This document shows, one piece after another, positions 46,932-55,584 of a stretch of 64,000 nucleotides of DNA. Every line of letters starts with the position of its first letter. Position 1 is the first letter of the stretch. The stretch is from Brevibacterium moorei. GTDB taxonomy: Bacteria; Actinomycetota; Actinomycetes; Actinomycetales; Brevibacteriaceae. Position numbers and translations under genes: made by a program. The stretch spans positions 1 to 64,000 of the forward strand of contig NZ_JANIJX010000019.1 in the NCBI RefSeq assembly GCF_024580735.1, written 5' to 3'. The notes below the pieces were generated by a model. The model ran no database searches and was not told where the DNA came from. It saw nothing but the letters and a program-made list of their open reading frames with translations.

Positions 46932-47864
46932 GTGAACATCTACTCCAATGTCACCGAACTCGTCGGCCGCACCCCGCTGGTGAGGCTGAACAGGGCCAGC
47001 GAGCGCAGTGGCGCCGAGATCGTCGGCAAGCTCGAATACTACAACCCCGCGAATTCGGTCAAGGACCGGATCGGCGTGGCCATGGTCGACGCTGCCGAGG
47101 CCTCCGGTGAGCTGCGCCCCGGCGGCACGATTGTGGAGGCCACCAGCGGCAACACCGGTATCGCCCTGGCGATGGTGGGCGCGGCCCGTGGCTACAAGGT
47201 CATCCTGACGATGCCGGAATCGATGTCGAAGGAACGCCGCGCCCTGCTACGCGCCTTCGGCGCCGAACTGGTGCTCACCCCCAAGGGCGACGGCATGAAG
47301 GGCGCGGTCGACAAGGCCGAAGAACTGGGCAAGGCGGACAACGCCGTGCTGGCCCGCCAGTTCGACAATCCCGCGAACCCGGCGATCCACCGCGCCACCA
47401 CGGCCCAGGAGATCCTGGTCGACACCGAGGGTCAGATCGACATCTTCGTCGCCGGCGTTGGCACTGGCGGCACGCTGACCGGTGTGGGCTCCGTGCTCAA
47501 GGAGAAGAACCCCGATGTGCGCGTTGTGGCAGTCGAGCCCTCGGCCTCCCCGCTGCTGAGCAAGGGCGAGGCCGGCCCGCACGCGATCCAGGGGATCGGC
47601 GCGAACTTCGTCCCCGGCGTGCTGGACACGAACCTGTTCGACGAGGTCGTGGCGATCGACAACGAAGCCGCGCTGGACTCGGCACGCCGCCTGGCCACCG
47701 ATGAGGGCATCCTGGCCGGCATCTCCGCCGGCGCCGCGGTGCTGGCCGCCGAGGAACTGGGCGCGCGCCCGGAGAACCAGGGCAAGCGGATCGTGGCGAT
47801 CATCCCCGACTTCGGCGAACGCTACCTGTCGACCCCGCTGTACGCGCAGTACATGGACGACTGA
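46932..47864 (+). CDS. cysK: Cysteine synthase A (O-acetylserine sulfhydrylase)
   Basis: A PLP enzyme making cysteine from O-acetylserine and sulfide. The product is 310 aa. The GRTPLVRL start, PLP Lys in [32 protein letters not shown] (phosphate loop) and GISAGAAV are present. GTG start with AAAGGA 7 nt upstream. The 295-bp gap to def carries no other gene. cysE follows after 1 bp, the normal two-gene cysteine operon. Confidence 0.95.
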   Translation: MNIYSNVTELVGRTPLVRLNRASERSGAEIVGKLEYYNPANSVKDRIGVAMVDAAEASGELRPGGTIVEATSGNTGIALAMVGAARGYKVILTMPESMSKERRALLRAFGAELVLTPKGDGMKGAVDKAEELGKADNAVLARQFDNPANPAIHRATTAQEILVDTEGQIDIFVAGVGTGGTLTGVGSVLKEKNPDVRVVAVEPSASPLLSKGEAGPHAIQGIGANFVPGVLDTNLFDEVVAIDNEAALDSARRLATDEGILAGISAGAAVLAAEELGARPENQGKRIVAIIPDFGERYLSTPLYAQYMDD

Positions 47865-47865
47865 G

Positions 47866-48546
47866 ATGGGCTTCAGGGGAATCATCACCGCGGCGGTGGC
47901 CACGTCTGTGGCCGCCGCCGCGGCGTCCGTTCTGCGCAAAGGCCGTCCGGCTGGGGCCTCGGCCCAGGGCTTCCGCGCCCGGCTACGGGAGGACCTGGAC
48001 ACGGTCAAGCGGCGCGATCCGGCTGCGCAGTCGGATTTCGTCACCGTGCTGAGCTATCCGGGGATGCACGCGATCTGGGCGTATCGGGGTCTGCACCGGC
48101 TGTGGGCGGTGCCCGGTGGGCGGGTGCCGGCGCGTTTGGGCTCGCAGCTGGTCCGCGCGGTCACCGGGGTGGAGATCCATCCCGGGGCCACGATCGGGCG
48201 CAGGTTCTTCATCGATCACGCCGACGGGATCGTGGTCGGGGAGACCGCGGAGATCGGCGATGACGTCATGCTGTACCACCAGGTCACCCTGGGCGGGACT
48301 TCGATGGCGAAGGTCAAGCGGCATCCGACCGTGGGCGACGATGTGCTGATCGGGGCCGGGGCGAAGGTGCTGGGCCCGGTGACGATCGGGGCGGGGGCCT
48401 CGGTCGGGGCGAATGCCGTGGTGATCAAGGACGTGCCCGCCGATGCGATCGCCGTGGGCATCCCCGCGGTCATCAAGCATCCGCGCGGGGTGGCCGAACC
48501 CCACGGTGGCAAGTGGGAGCTGACGGACCCCGCGATCTGGATCTAG
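47866..48546 (+). CDS. cysE: Serine O-acetyltransferase
   Basis: Makes O-acetylserine from serine and acetyl-CoA for CysK. The product is 226 aa. A left-handed beta-helix of hexapeptide repeats (about 95-195) includes [44 protein letters not shown] with the catalytic His. The C-terminus ends in DPAIWI, and an Ile C-terminus is what CysK binds in the cysteine synthase complex. The N-terminus carries an extra hydrophobic Ala/Val stretch (residues 5-24) not usual for CysE. A later start near RLREDLDTV is possible but no good codon/RBS is seen. Confidence 0.92.
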   Translation: MGFRGIITAAVATSVAAAAASVLRKGRPAGASAQGFRARLREDLDTVKRRDPAAQSDFVTVLSYPGMHAIWAYRGLHRLWAVPGGRVPARLGSQLVRAVTGVEIHPGATIGRRFFIDHADGIVVGETAEIGDDVMLYHQVTLGGTSMAKVKRHPTVGDDVLIGAGAKVLGPVTIGAGASVGANAVVIKDVPADAIAVGIPAVIKHPRGVAEPHGGKWELTDPAIWI

Positions 48547-48647
48547 TGGGTGCCGACGGCAGCGGGACGGTCAGGGTGCCATTGTGCAAACACCTACATG
48601 TGCGGAAGGAGTGTACAAGCGCGGGGAATACAACTCGTGGCACGCAT

Positions 48648-48681
48648 GTTAAAGTTTTAACAAACAAGTTGAAGCCTTAAC
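48648..48681. promoter_or_regulatory. Two palindromic operators upstream of the flavin operon
   Basis: GTTAAAGTTTTAAC (48648-48661) and GTTGAAGCCTTAAC (48668-48681) are palindromes of the form GTTrAr-N2-yTyAAC, 20 bp apart centre to centre. They are AT-rich in a GC-rich genome and end 20 bp before the ATG of the LLM gene. The size and symmetry suit a MarR dimer, and a MarR gene is third in the operon. Confidence 0.6.
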
Positions 48682-48701
48682 TAGCACTCGAGGGGCACGT
48701 C

Positions 48702-49904
48702 ATGGAGTTCGGCATCTTCACCATCGGCGACGTCACGGTCGATCCGCACACCGGCCGGGCGCCGAGCGAACACGAGCGGATCAAGAACACCGTTGAAATC
48801 GCCAAGCACGCCGATGCGGCCGGGCTGGACGTTTTCGCCACGGGGCAGCACCACAACCCGCCCTTCGCGGCACCCGGCAACCCGCCGGTCCTGCTGTCCT
48901 ATCTGGCCGCGCAGACCGCACAGATCCGTCTGAGCACCGCGACGACGCTGATCACCACGATGGATCCGGTGCGCCTGGCCGAGGACTACTCCTACGCCCA
49001 GCACCTGGCCGATGGTCGCATCGACCTGATGCTGGGCCGCGGCAACACCGGACCCGTCTACCCCTGGTTCGGCCGAGACATCCGCCAGGGCATCGACCTG
49101 GCAGTGGAGAACTACAACCTGCTCCACCGTCTGTGGCACGAGAAGAACGTCGACTGGGAGGGCCGTTTCCGCACACCGCTGCAGTCCTTCACTGCGACGC
49201 CCCGGCCGCTGGACGATGTGGCGCCCTTCGTTTGGCACGGCTCCATCCGCAGCCCCGAAATAGCCGAACAGGCCGCCTACTACGGAGACGGCTTCTTCCA
49301 CAACAACATCTTCTGGCCCATCCACCACACCGCCCGGATGGTCAACCTGTACCGCCAGCGCTACGCCTATTACGGTCACGGTACCGCCGAGCAGGCATTC
49401 GTCGGCCTGGGCGGACAGGTGTTCATGCGGAAGAACTCGCAGGCCGCCGTCGACGAATTCCGTCCCTACTTCGACGTCGCACCCGTCTACGGCCACGGGC
49501 CCAGCCTCGAGGACTTCACGGAACAGACGCCGCTGACCGTCGGCAGCCCGCAGCAGATCATCGAACGCTATGCCTCCTTCCGCGACTGGGCCGGGGACTA
49601 CCAGCGCCAGCTGTTCCTCATCGACCACGCCGGCCTGCCGCAGAAGACCGTGTTGGAACAGATCGACATCCTGGCGGAGGAGGTCGTCCCCGCCCTGCGC
49701 AAGGAATTCTCCGCGCGCCACGATCCGGCCGTACCTGAGGCTCCGACGCACGAGTTCCTTCTTGCGCGCCACCTGGCGGGCGAGGATCCGGTGCCCGGCG
49801 GAAGTGCCGATTCGCAGGCCGCACAGGACCGGGCCGCGCGAGCCGCCCGCACGGCGGACAAAGCGGCCGAGACCTCGGCCCAGGACGGACAGGGGGAGAA
49901 GTGA
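48702..49904 (+). CDS. LLM class FMN-dependent monooxygenase (CE1758-type)
   Basis: The product is 400 aa of luciferase-like fold. MEFGIFTIGDVTVDPHTGRAPSEHERIKN, ATGQHHNPPFA, STATTLITTMDPVRLAEDYSYAQHLADGRIDLMLGRGNTGPVYPWFG and the HGSIRSPEIAEQAAYYGDGFF segment match the group that is paired with an FMN reductase. The C-terminal 40 residues are Ala-rich and variable. RBS GAGGGG. Reduced FMN would come from the next gene. Substrate unknown. Likely repressed through the two palindromes upstream. Confidence 0.88.
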   Translation: MEFGIFTIGDVTVDPHTGRAPSEHERIKNTVEIAKHADAAGLDVFATGQHHNPPFAAPGNPPVLLSYLAAQTAQIRLSTATTLITTMDPVRLAEDYSYAQHLADGRIDLMLGRGNTGPVYPWFGRDIRQGIDLAVENYNLLHRLWHEKNVDWEGRFRTPLQSFTATPRPLDDVAPFVWHGSIRSPEIAEQAAYYGDGFFHNNIFWPIHHTARMVNLYRQRYAYYGHGTAEQAFVGLGGQVFMRKNSQAAVDEFRPYFDVAPVYGHGPSLEDFTEQTPLTVGSPQQIIERYASFRDWAGDYQRQLFLIDHAGLPQKTVLEQIDILAEEVVPALRKEFSARHDPAVPEAPTHEFLLARHLAGEDPVPGGSADSQAAQDRAARAARTADKAAETSAQDGQGEK

Positions 49905-50551
49905 TGCGGGTCCTCGCGATCTCCGGTGGGATGTCCGCCGAATCCTCGACGGGGAAGCTGACCGACCGGCTGCTGGCGGAACTCGCGCAGTCGGCGGAGG
50001 CATCGACGAGCGGGCGGGGAGTGTTCGGCGGCGTCGAACCCATCATCGGCGAGCGGCTCGACCTGCGCCCGCTGGGCCACGACCTGGTCAACATGGTCAC
50101 CACCGGCATGGCGTCACCGGCGCTGGAGGCTGCGCTCGACCGGGTGTCGGCCGCCGATGGCCTGATCCTGGCCGCACCCGTCTACAACGCGGCACCGGTC
50201 GGGCTGTTCACCCTATTCCTGCAGCTGTTGCCCCAGCGCGCACTGGCGGGCAAGCCGGTGCTGCTGGCCGGTACGGGCGGCAGCGTGCGCCACAGCATGG
50301 TGTTCGACGGACAGATGCGCCCGCTCATCGCCTATCTCAAGGGCCTGGCCCTGCCGACCGTCGTGTTCGCCGCGACCGAGGACTGGGGCGCGCCAGAATC
50401 GCGGTCCGGTTTGAGCCACCGGGTGCAGTCTGCGGCCGGGGAACTGCGCGCGGCGCTGGAAGCCGGCGGTTTCGGGCGGCAGCCCGGCGCTCTGGTCGAC
50501 GAATTCGATCCCATGGAGGTGACCCCCTTTGAACAACTCCTCAACGGATAG
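49904..50551 (+). CDS. NAD(P)H-dependent FMN reductase (CE1759-type)
   Basis: The product is 215 aa, flavodoxin-like fold. AISGGMSAESSTGKLTDRLL holds the FMN phosphate loop. ADGLILAAPVYNAAPVGLFTLFLQLLP and GKPVLLAGTGGSVRHSMVFDGQMRPLIAYL are family-typical. It overlaps the monooxygenase stop by 1 bp (TGATG), as expected for a two-component flavin system. GTG 49901 is an alternative start. The 3' end overlaps the MarR gene by 23 bp. Confidence 0.87.
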   Translation: MRVLAISGGMSAESSTGKLTDRLLAELAQSAEASTSGRGVFGGVEPIIGERLDLRPLGHDLVNMVTTGMASPALEAALDRVSAADGLILAAPVYNAAPVGLFTLFLQLLPQRALAGKPVLLAGTGGSVRHSMVFDGQMRPLIAYLKGLALPTVVFAATEDWGAPESRSGLSHRVQSAAGELRAALEAGGFGRQPGALVDEFDPMEVTPFEQLLNG

Positions 50552-51065
50552 TTCCCAGCCCGCAGCTTCACCGGCAGAGTCCATCCGTCCGCTGTCGGGG
50601 CCCATCGGCCCCTTGGCCGGCAATCTGCTGCGCGATCCCACGATGGACGCCTGGGGTGCCTGGTTCGTCACGGCGGCGCGCCTGCAGACGGAATTGGACG
50701 CCAGACTCAAACGCGATGCGGGGATCTCGCTGGTCGATTTCAATATGCTCATGGCCCTGGCCGAGGCGCCGGCCCACACCCTGCGGATGAGTGAACTGGC
50801 CTCGGCCATCGCCTTCTCCGCACCGCGCCTGAACTACCGCGTGGCCCAGGCCGTCGAAGCCGGCTGGGTGCTCAAAACCGCCTGCGCCGAAGACAAGCGC
50901 GCCCACAATGTGACACTGCGCCAGCCGGGGATGGAGGTCTTCGTGCGCGCCGGCCGGGTGCACCGCGAACAGATCCGGCAGGTCTTCGATCCGGCCCTGC
51001 ACCCCGGCGACGCCGAGGTCCTGGTCCGGGTCAGCCGGGAAGTCGAGGGCCGGCTGGGGCGCTAG
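50529..51065 (+). CDS. MarR-family regulator
   Basis: The product is 178 aa. A disordered Ser/Pro-rich N-terminus (1-35) precedes the MarR fold: AARLQTELDARLKRDAGISLVDFNMLMALAEAP, a winged helix with LRMSELASAIAFSAPRLNYRVAQAVEAGWV, and CAEDKRAHNVTLRQPGMEVF (the wing, usually D-x-R-G/A). Start TTG 50529 is supported by GGAGGTGA 6 nt upstream. It closes the flavin operon and probably autoregulates it through the palindromes at 48648-48681. Cys residue(s) near the wing could allow redox sensing, which is speculative. Confidence 0.85.
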   Translation: MNNSSTDSSQPAASPAESIRPLSGPIGPLAGNLLRDPTMDAWGAWFVTAARLQTELDARLKRDAGISLVDFNMLMALAEAPAHTLRMSELASAIAFSAPRLNYRVAQAVEAGWVLKTACAEDKRAHNVTLRQPGMEVFVRAGRVHREQIRQVFDPALHPGDAEVLVRVSREVEGRLGR

Positions 51066-51101
51066 ATCCGGGCCGCTGACCTGGGGCAGTAGGATGTGGC
51101 C

Positions 51102-52043
51102 ATGACCACTTTGGATATCACGACGATCGCATTTCCCACCGAGGCGCTGAGGGACCGGATAGCCGAACTGGTGCCGGCATCCGACCGAGAGGACCTCGAC
51201 CTGGTCGTCTGGTCGGCCGAGGAACCCGATGCGGATCCGCAGACGCTCGACGCAGTGGTGCTGAACTATCTGAGTGCACCGGCCACGGTGGCGCGCCTGG
51301 CCGAGGCCCCGAATCTCAAACTGCTCCAGGTCCAGACCACCGGCTACGATGTCGTCACCGGATATCTCGACGAACTGGCGGTGGCCTCGGGCGCCGGTGC
51401 CCATGCCGATGCCACGGCGGAACTGGCCGTCGGCTTGGCCCTGGCCCGGCTGCGCGGGATCGACGATGCCGCGCGCGATATGCTCACGGGTTCGTGGAAC
51501 CACAGCCAGCACCGCTCCCTGGTCGACAGGAAGACCATGATCATCGGCGTGGGAGGGATCGGCGAGGGGATCCGCGCCCGACTGGAGCCCTTCGGCGTCG
51601 ACATCACGCGAGTCGGCACGCGCGCCCGGACCGATGAACACGGTCCCATCCACGCGACCGCGGAACTCCCGGAGCTGCTGCCGGACACCGAGATCGTCAT
51701 CCTCATCACGCCACTGACGGACTCGACCCGGCACCTGGTGGACAAGGACTTCCTGTCCCGGCTGCCCGATGGCGCACTCATCGTCAATGTGGCCCGCGGC
51801 CAGGTCGTCGACACGGATGCGCTGGTGGCCGAACTGGAATCCGGACGCCTGCAAGCCGCTCTGGACGTCGTCGATCCGGAACCCCTGCCGGCCGACCACC
51901 CGCTGTGGAAGACGCCGAACACCCTGGTGGTGCCCCATCTGGGCGGCAACACCGACGCGTTCACCCCGCGCATCGAGAAGATCCTGGCCGAACAGGTCCG
52001 ACGGATCCAGCGCGGGGATGAACTGCTCAATCAGGTGAACTGA
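51102..52043 (+). CDS. D-2-hydroxyacid dehydrogenase, NAD(P)-binding
   Basis: The product is 313 aa. A Rossmann domain with MIIGVGGIGEGI, the catalytic Arg in NVARGQVVDTDAL, Glu in DVVDPEPLPADHPLW and His in VVPHLGGNT makes the standard R-E-H set. It reduces 2-keto acids to D-2-hydroxy acids, or the reverse. The substrate is not determinable. TAGGAT lies 6 nt before ATG 51102 (leaderless signature), which favours it over GTG 51096. Confidence 0.9.
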   Translation: MTTLDITTIAFPTEALRDRIAELVPASDREDLDLVVWSAEEPDADPQTLDAVVLNYLSAPATVARLAEAPNLKLLQVQTTGYDVVTGYLDELAVASGAGAHADATAELAVGLALARLRGIDDAARDMLTGSWNHSQHRSLVDRKTMIIGVGGIGEGIRARLEPFGVDITRVGTRARTDEHGPIHATAELPELLPDTEIVILITPLTDSTRHLVDKDFLSRLPDGALIVNVARGQVVDTDALVAELESGRLQAALDVVDPEPLPADHPLWKTPNTLVVPHLGGNTDAFTPRIEKILAEQVRRIQRGDELLNQVN

Positions 52044-52081
52044 GCGATACAAGCGGATACGACGATCGAGAGGACACGACG

Positions 52082-52873
52082 ATGACCGAGACCGAAAAGC
52101 CCCAGGCCTTCAATCTGTACTTCGGCGATGTGCCGGACCGCCCGGCGGATGCCAGGGAAGTCGGCTGGATCGGCACAGAGGGCCCCGGTATCGCGGCGGC
52201 TCAGTGGCCCCGTGGCCCACTGACCGGACTGCCCATGCTGCACGCCTTCACGCTGGAACTGCCCGAAGCCTACCGGCGCAAGGGCGCCGACTACCCCGCG
52301 ATCGCATTCTTCCAGGGCGAGGGCCAATTCGCCGAGGAGTCCGAACCCGGGCCCAGCGCGGATTCCGAGGACCCCTTCCTGCAGGATTGGGCCCAGGCGG
52401 TCGAACACCCGATGCTGGCCCGCCGCGAGGACATCATCGACGGCCAGTTCGCGTTGATCTGGTTGACGGCCGAAGAATTCGCGGCCGGTCCGAGCGCCCC
52501 GCCGGAAGACACCCGGCGTCCCGGCGAGCACGGCCCCGAGGACGAGGGCCCCAATGCCTGGGACACGCACGTCGACCGGGCGCCGGTGTTCATCGCCGGG
52601 CGCGAGGACCCGAATGCCGGTCTGGCGCCCAATGAGTTGGGCGAGGGTGGCTACCAGGACATGTGGGACGAATCGGCCGGCGCCGTGCACGGCTGGGTCG
52701 ACCAGCTGGGCTCAAGTGACCACCTGGGTGGGACCTCGCTGCCGGTGCAGGGGATGCCGGAGGGCCTGAGCCCCTGGTATGTGGAGTTCAACGAGTTCGG
52801 GGGACTGAACTTCGGCGGGGGATCGGCGCAGCTGGACCTGGAGACCGAGACCTTTGACTGGGCCTGCGACTGA
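52082..52873 (+). CDS. DUF1963/YwqG-like protein
   Basis: The product is 263 aa, acidic and soluble. The pattern LTGLPMLHAFTLELPEAYRRKGADYPAIAFFQGEG and the C-terminal DHLGGTSLPVQGMPEGLSPWYVEFNEFGGLNFGGGSAQLDLETETFDWACD resembles the YwqG/DUF1963 group (binding-fold proteins of unknown role), with the LGG and terminal strand typical. The assignment is by pattern only. It follows the hydroxyacid dehydrogenase after 38 bp and ends 8 bp before a perfect 72-bp palindrome. Confidence 0.55.
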   Translation: MTETEKPQAFNLYFGDVPDRPADAREVGWIGTEGPGIAAAQWPRGPLTGLPMLHAFTLELPEAYRRKGADYPAIAFFQGEGQFAEESEPGPSADSEDPFLQDWAQAVEHPMLARREDIIDGQFALIWLTAEEFAAGPSAPPEDTRRPGEHGPEDEGPNAWDTHVDRAPVFIAGREDPNAGLAPNELGEGGYQDMWDESAGAVHGWVDQLGSSDHLGGTSLPVQGMPEGLSPWYVEFNEFGGLNFGGGSAQLDLETETFDWACD

Positions 52874-52881
52874 AACCTTCG

Positions 52882-52953
52882 GTGGCTCCACAAATGCACG
52901 TGTGGCCCGATAACTCATGAGTTATCGGGCCACACGTGCATTTGTGGAGCCAC
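52882..52953. terminator. Perfect 72-bp palindrome between convergent genes
   Basis: Every base of 52882-52917 is complemented by 52918-52953, with no spacer. Half-site words are GTGGCTCCACAAATGCACG and TGTGGCCCGATAACTCA. As RNA it gives a hairpin of about 34 bp on either strand. It separates the DUF1963-like gene (+) from the butanediol-type dehydrogenase (-), so bidirectional termination is the plain reading. The perfection and lack of loop are unusual. Confidence 0.8.
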
Positions 52954-52968
52954 AGGTAAGGCGCGGGG

Positions 52969-54024
52969 TCAGGCCTTCGGGTCGACCAGGATCTTCACGG
53001 CGGTGTCCGCGTGGTTGATCAGGGTGTCGAAGCCCTTGTCGACGACTTCGTCGATCTTGATCCGGCCGGTGATGAACGGGGCCAGCTTGATGGCGCCGGA
53101 CTCGACCAGCTTGATGGTGTCGGGGTGGTTGGACACGTAGCCGATGGTGCCGCGCAGGTCGATCTCACGGGTGACCAGGGCATGCATGTCCAGTTCGGCC
53201 TTCTTGCCCCAGATGGCCTCCATGACGATGACGCCACCGGGGCGCACAACGTTGAGCAGGGCGTTGATCGTGGCGTTGACACCGGCGGCGTCGAAGCCCA
53301 CGTCGGCTCCCTTGCCACCGGTGATCTCGGTGACGCGCGCGGCCAGATCCTCCTGGCTGGGGTCGACCACGTAGTCGGCCAGATCCTTGACCTTGGCCTT
53401 GCGGGCCTCGGCGAGTTCGGACACGATGACGGTCACGCCGATGCCCTTGAGGACTGCGGTGGTCAGCTGGCCGATGGGGCCGGCGCCGGAGACGATCGCG
53501 GTTTCCCCGGCCTTGACACCCGAACGCTGCACGGCGTGGTAGGCGACGGTCAGCGGTTCGATGAGTGCGGCCTCGTCCAGCGGGACGGACTTGTCGATCT
53601 TGTGGATCCAGCGCTGTTCGACGACGGCGAACTTGGTCATGCCGCCGGAGCCGGCCAGGCCGATGAAGCCCATCTCATTGCACAGGTGGTAGTCGCCGCG
53701 CTCGCACTGCGGGCAGTGACCGCACACGTAGTAGGGCTCGACGACGACGTGGTCGCCGACCTCGAGGCCCTCGGTGCCCTCGCCGAGTTCGGAGATGACG
53801 CCGGAGAATTCGTGGCCCATGGTGATGGGGGCCTTCTCGCCGGACAGCGAATGAGGCGTGTCTTGGGTCGGGGTGAAGATCGGGCCGTCCAGGTATTCGT
53901 GCAGATCGGAACCGCAGATGCCGCAGTATGCGACCTCGATCTTGGCGGTGCCGGGGCGGACCTGGGGCTCGTCGATGTCTTCGACGCGGATGTCGTGGTT
54001 GTCGTAGAAGCGCAGTGCGCGCAT
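52969..54024 (-). CDS. Zinc alcohol dehydrogenase, (R,R)-2,3-butanediol dehydrogenase type
   Basis: The product is 351 aa. GICGSDLHEY (catalytic Zn Cys37), GHEFSG (His71-Glu72), and CGHCPQCERGDYHLC (structural Zn Cys cluster) are intact. The Rossmann segment is SGAGPIGQLTTAVLKGIG. The insert DGPIFTPTQDTPHSLSGEKAPITMGHE is typical of (R,R)-butanediol/acetoin dehydrogenases. ATG with GAGGAG upstream, inside a small inverted repeat CCTCGA-TT-TCGAGG (54033-54046). Confidence 0.88.
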   Translation of the reverse strand: MRALRFYDNHDIRVEDIDEPQVRPGTAKIEVAYCGICGSDLHEYLDGPIFTPTQDTPHSLSGEKAPITMGHEFSGVISELGEGTEGLEVGDHVVVEPYYVCGHCPQCERGDYHLCNEMGFIGLAGSGGMTKFAVVEQRWIHKIDKSVPLDEAALIEPLTVAYHAVQRSGVKAGETAIVSGAGPIGQLTTAVLKGIGVTVIVSELAEARKAKVKDLADYVVDPSQEDLAARVTEITGGKGADVGFDAAGVNATINALLNVVRPGGVIVMEAIWGKKAELDMHALVTREIDLRGTIGYVSNHPDTIKLVESGAIKLAPFITGRIKIDEVVDKGFDTLINHADTAVKILVDPKA

Positions 54025-54256
54025 GTCAATCTCCTCGATTTCGAGGGTTCTGGTCCGGACCCTCTGTTTTCAGGCAGTCGAGCGCTCCCGGCGGTAACCG
54101 TGTGCGCGCTCTCATGACCAACACTGTTCACACTAATAAGTCACGGCTAATAAGTAAACGCCGAACTGATGTATTCCCCTGTGATCTTCGTCTGCTAATC
54201 AAACGTTCACTCTGAATTCAGTACAGCTGGCAGGGGTGGGCGCGGAGGCGGAATCG
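54025..54256. promoter_or_regulatory. AT-rich upstream region of the butanediol-type dehydrogenase
   Basis: No gene. The stretch 54120-54225 is clearly AT-richer than its surroundings and contains the direct repeat CTAATAAGT at 54133-54141 and 54147-54155 (14-bp period), a candidate regulator site. A small inverted repeat (54033-54046) overlaps the ribosome binding site. Confidence 0.4.
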
Positions 54257-54284
54257 CCGATTTGCCCCGGCCGGGGCAAATCGG
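54257..54284. terminator. Perfect 28-bp palindrome after the FAD reductase gene
   Basis: CCGATTTGCCCCGG (54257-54270) is immediately followed by its exact inverse (54271-54284). It lies 29 bp downstream of the minus-strand reductase stop. With no T-run it is either a factor-assisted terminator or a protein-binding site. Confidence 0.55.
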
Positions 54285-54312
54285 GATAGGGGGTTCTGTT
54301 AGAACTCTCCTG

Positions 54313-55584
54313 TTAGAACTCGATGGCCCTGGCCAGTTCCGCATCGCCCAGGTGCTCCGCCTCCGTGCGGCGGATCAGCTCCTTGGCCTTATCGGTGGAG
54401 TCCCAGACGTTCCACAGCAGGACGCCGCGGACCCGGTCGTTCGCATCCAGGTAGTACACGGTGCCCTGGGTGAAATCGTCCTTGAGGTTCTCCACGGTGC
54501 GCAGCCGCGCATCCAGGTCGCCCACGGCCTCGTAGCCGAAGTCGAACAGATCGGACCAGAAGATCGGCGTGTAGTCGTAGACGTGGCGCTCGGTCGCCCG
54601 GCGGGCGGCGACCATATTGCGCCCGGCGATCCGCCCCGAATTCTCCGCCTGGTCCACGTGTTCCGCGCGGCGCCGCCCCAGCAGTGAATCGTAATAGTTC
54701 GCCACGTCACCGGCCGCGTAGACATCCGTCGTGTTCGTCTCCAGGCGTTGGTCGACGACAATCCCGTCGTCCACGGTGATGCCGGCCCGTTCGGCCAGCG
54801 AGTCGTTCGGACTCACGCCGAGGCCCAGCACCACCGCATCGCCGGTGAAGGTCTTCCCGTCGACGGATGTGACCGTCACGGTCCCGCCCTCGGCATCGGG
54901 GACGATGGTGTCCACCCGGGTGCTGCCCACCACGTCGACGCCGCGGTCGACGAAGGTCTTGGTCACGGCGGCGGCCAGGTCCTCGGGGAACATGGCCTGC
55001 TGGATCAGCTCTGTGGGCATCACCAAGGTCACGTGTATATCGTTTTGCGCCAGGGCCGAGGCGATCTCCCCGCCGATGTACCCTCCGCCGACCACGATCA
55101 CATGGGAGCCGGGGCCGGCCAGGCGGCGCAGCCTGCGGTAGGTCTCCACCGTGCGGTAGTAGATGATGCGCTCGCTGCCGGGGGCCTGCGCGTCGGCGGG
55201 CGACTCGGAGCCCAGCCGGTTGGGGGCGGCGCCAGTGGCCAGCAGGAGTTGCGAATAGGCCACGGTGGCGCCTGTCGAGGTGGTCAGCGTGTGGTCGCCA
55301 GGGTCCAGCGAGGTGACCGTTGTATCGGTCAACAGCGTGACATCTGTTTCGTTCGGATCGAGCAGCCAGCCGGCGCCGGGGACCGCCTTGGGATCGAGCC
55401 ACAGGGTCTTGGACAGATCAGGCCGGTAGTAGGGACCGTCGGGATCGGCTCCGAAGACGGCGATCGTGCCATCCGGGTCGTCGGCGCGGATCGCCTTGGC
55501 CGCCGAGGCCGCAGCCACACCTGCCCCCACGATCACATAGTCGTATTCCTGGTCGTACTCACGTTCATCGTCCTGTTCCGTCAT
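54313..55584 (-). CDS. FAD-dependent NAD(P)H oxidoreductase (ferredoxin/rubredoxin reductase type)
   Basis: The product is 423 aa. The FAD site is YVIVGAGVAAASAAKAIR, PYYRPDLSK follows, and the NAD(P)H site is VIVVGGGYIGGEIASAL. The second FAD motif is TTDVYAAGDVANYYD. The C-terminal domain (about 320-423, DYTPIFWSDLFDFGYEAVGD) matches ferredoxin or AIF-type reductases. The electron acceptor is unknown and no ferredoxin gene is adjacent. RBS GGAGGT. It overlaps the preceding membrane-protein gene by 20 bp. Confidence 0.85.
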   Translation of the reverse strand: MTEQDDEREYDQEYDYVIVGAGVAAASAAKAIRADDPDGTIAVFGADPDGPYYRPDLSKTLWLDPKAVPGAGWLLDPNETDVTLLTDTTVTSLDPGDHTLTTSTGATVAYSQLLLATGAAPNRLGSESPADAQAPGSERIIYYRTVETYRRLRRLAGPGSHVIVVGGGYIGGEIASALAQNDIHVTLVMPTELIQQAMFPEDLAAAVTKTFVDRGVDVVGSTRVDTIVPDAEGGTVTVTSVDGKTFTGDAVVLGLGVSPNDSLAERAGITVDDGIVVDQRLETNTTDVYAAGDVANYYDSLLGRRRAEHVDQAENSGRIAGRNMVAARRATERHVYDYTPIFWSDLFDFGYEAVGDLDARLRTVENLKDDFTQGTVYYLDANDRVRGVLLWNVWDSTDKAKELIRRTEAEHLGDAELARAIEF

